Positions 6,576 through 7,729 of a stretch of DNA of 7,729 bases are shown in pieces. This stretch comes from Bacteroidota bacterium. Its GTDB lineage: Bacteria > Bacteroidota > Bacteroidia > Chitinophagales > LD1. Positions within the stretch are counted from its first letter, which is position 1. Every line of letters starts with the position of its first letter. A model generated the notes under the pieces. The model saw nothing but the letters and a program-made list of their open reading frames with translations. It searched no databases and had not been told where the DNA came from. The stretch covers positions 1 through 7,729 of the forward strand of contig JAFDYM010000552.1 in the NCBI GenBank assembly GCA_018267435.1, in the 5' to 3' direction. A program made the translations under genes and the position numbers.

Positions 6576-7729
6576 ATGAAACAGTATTTACGAATTGCTG
6601 CTTTCTGTACCATGCTACTAGCTACGGCTATGGTAACAAAAGCACAAACACGCTACCTTGACGAAGTGTTTACTGATGTAACTATTGACACGACAATCCA
6701 ATACGGCGAAAACTATGAATTCTTTACAGGCTTTCAGCAACTGAAACCCCTATTAATGGACGTATATTATCCTACAGGCGACACAGCAACTAACCGCCCA
6801 GTAGTATTGCTTTCTCACAACGGCTCTTTCTTGCCAGAGGCGCTTACAGCACAGGCTTTGGGTTTCTGCTTTAAAGGCCGCCGCGACTCATCGATGGTAG
6901 AGCTTTGTAAGCGTTTTGCCCGCCGTGGTTATGTGGCCATATCGTTCGACTACCGCTTGGGTTGGAACGCAACTTCGAGCGACCCTGAAGTGCGCGCTAA
7001 AACCATTATACAAGCGGTATACCGCGCTATGCAAGATAGCAAAGGTCTAATACGCTACCTACGTAGCACGCACAGCAGCGGCAACCAATGGGGTATAGAC
7101 CCTAGCAAGATAGTGCTAGGTGGTAGCAACTCAGGTGCTTATGCAGCCCTAGCTGCAAACTCGCTTAACGATACTACAGAACTTAATCAAAGCAAGTTTG
7201 TAGGTACAGGCGGTAGGTTTATACAGCAAGATACTATTGGCGATTTTGAAGGTTTCGGCGGGTTGCAGAACCACGATAACTACTCTGGTTTCTCTTCAGC
7301 TTATAACGTAACACTAGCACTAGGTGGTGCAGTAGGCGATACTAGCTGGATACAAGCAGGCGAAGGCCCGGTTATCGCTTTCCACGGTAGCAACGAAACC
7401 CTTACCCCATACAATACAGGTATAGTTGTAACTTCTACTGGCCAACCAGTAATAGAGGTAAGCGGTGCTGGCGACTTTATGCCAGTATACAACCGCCTAG
7501 GTTGCAACAGCTCGTTTTCTCCAAACAACTTTGCGCAAGGCCCAGCTAACCGTCAAAATGGTGTATTCACTCAATCATACGAAGGTCTATATCCATTCCA
7601 TGGCCAAAGCTTTGAGCCTTGGAACTGGTATTCTTGCAACTTGAGCATCAACTCTTTTGCTACTAAAGCAAAAGCCAACCTTTATATAGATACTATAATG
7701 GGCTATACAGCTCCGCGCTTGTACAAGCA
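6576..7729 (+). CDS. Secreted alpha/beta-hydrolase-like protein with substituted catalytic motif, 3'-truncated
   Basis: The frame is open to the window end (384 complete codons). Residues 1-23 form a signal peptide (MKQYLRIAAF..., TKA before Gln24), so the product is exported. LLMDVYYPTGDTATNRPVVLLSH (59-81) and the following block, including RFARRGYVAISFDYRLGWN, match the first half of Bacteroidota alpha/beta-hydrolase/carboxylesterase-like proteins. Two active-site motifs deviate. The oxyanion HGG(S)F motif reads HNGSF (81-85), and the nucleophile elbow, usually GGSSAGA or GGDSAGG, reads GGSNSGA (182-188), placing Asn185 at the expected Ser. FHGSNETLTPY (269-279) aligns with the acid loop, with Glu274 at the usual Asp; His342 in YPFHGQSFEPW is a possible catalytic His. 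Activity is therefore doubtful unless Ser184 or Ser186 substitutes. Homologues often carry a type IX secretion C-terminal domain, which would lie beyond the window. The start ATG at 6576 directly precedes the signal peptide. Confidence 0.82.
   Translation, partial: MKQYLRIAAFCTMLLATAMVTKAQTRYLDEVFTDVTIDTTIQYGENYEFFTGFQQLKPLLMDVYYPTGDTATNRPVVLLSHNGSFLPEALTAQALGFCFKGRRDSSMVELCKRFARRGYVAISFDYRLGWNATSSDPEVRAKTIIQAVYRAMQDSKGLIRYLRSTHSSGNQWGIDPSKIVLGGSNSGAYAALAANSLNDTTELNQSKFVGTGGRFIQQDTIGDFEGFGGLQNHDNYSGFSSAYNVTLALGGAVGDTSWIQAGEGPVIAFHGSNETLTPYNTGIVVTSTGQPVIEVSGAGDFMPVYNRLGCNSSFSPNNFAQGPANRQNGVFTQSYEGLYPFHGQSFEPWNWYSCNLSINSFATKAKANLYIDTIMGYTAPRLYK

Noticed and set aside
6496..6576. 12-bp inverted repeat (6496-6507 with 6565-6576, one G-U pair) around the hydrolase leader
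   Set aside because: The arms are almost pure A/T runs, and the left arm overlaps the tentative -33 region, so it would probably not be in the transcript; chance is likely.

Overview
The window looks like a chromosomal segment of a Bacteroidota bacterium, probably of the Chitinophagales/Chitinophagaceae type. This is inferred from four things: a TonB-dependent receptor with an N-terminal carboxypeptidase-regulatory-like domain, Sec-type exported proteins cleaved just before Gln, promoter elements close to the Bacteroidota -7 consensus TAnnTTTG, and A-rich start regions with little Shine-Dalgarno sequence. No 16S rRNA, tRNA, integrase, transposase, CRISPR array or phage structural cluster is visible.

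Layout. (1) Positions 1-1026 (+) hold the 3' part of a glycine-rich tail-fiber-like protein ending in a self-cleaving peptidase S74 chaperone domain. (2) A bidirectional hairpin terminator at about 1046-1080 separates it from a convergent OmpR/PhoB-family response regulator (1125-1805, -). (3) The gap 1806-2318 contains no convincing gene. It carries the divergent promoters of the regulator and of the next gene, a 14-bp palindrome, and a 30-bp inverted repeat spanning 1953-2146. (4) A large TonB-dependent outer-membrane receptor follows (2319-5267, +), with its own terminator. (5) Tryptophan 2,3-dioxygenase (kynA, 5436-6467, +) comes next. (6) Last is a secreted alpha/beta-hydrolase-like protein (6576 to the window end, +), which runs off the edge and has Asn where the catalytic Ser is expected.

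How the genes may work together. The best-supported functional link is between the response regulator and the TonB receptor. They are divergently transcribed, and each has the same promoter module: a TAAC half-site, 6 bp, then TTAACATTG, then 5-6 bp, then a -7-like element. The 11-bp spacing of the half-sites is what PhoB/PhoP-type regulators bind. The simplest reading is that the regulator controls itself and the receptor, possibly in response to phosphate; this is inference from the sequence. The S74 protein, TDO and the hydrolase look like independent single-gene units.

I do not see a clearly new multi-gene system here. The items most worth a second look are the shared promoter module, the substituted hydrolase, the structured intergenic inverted repeat and the insert within the S74 domain.
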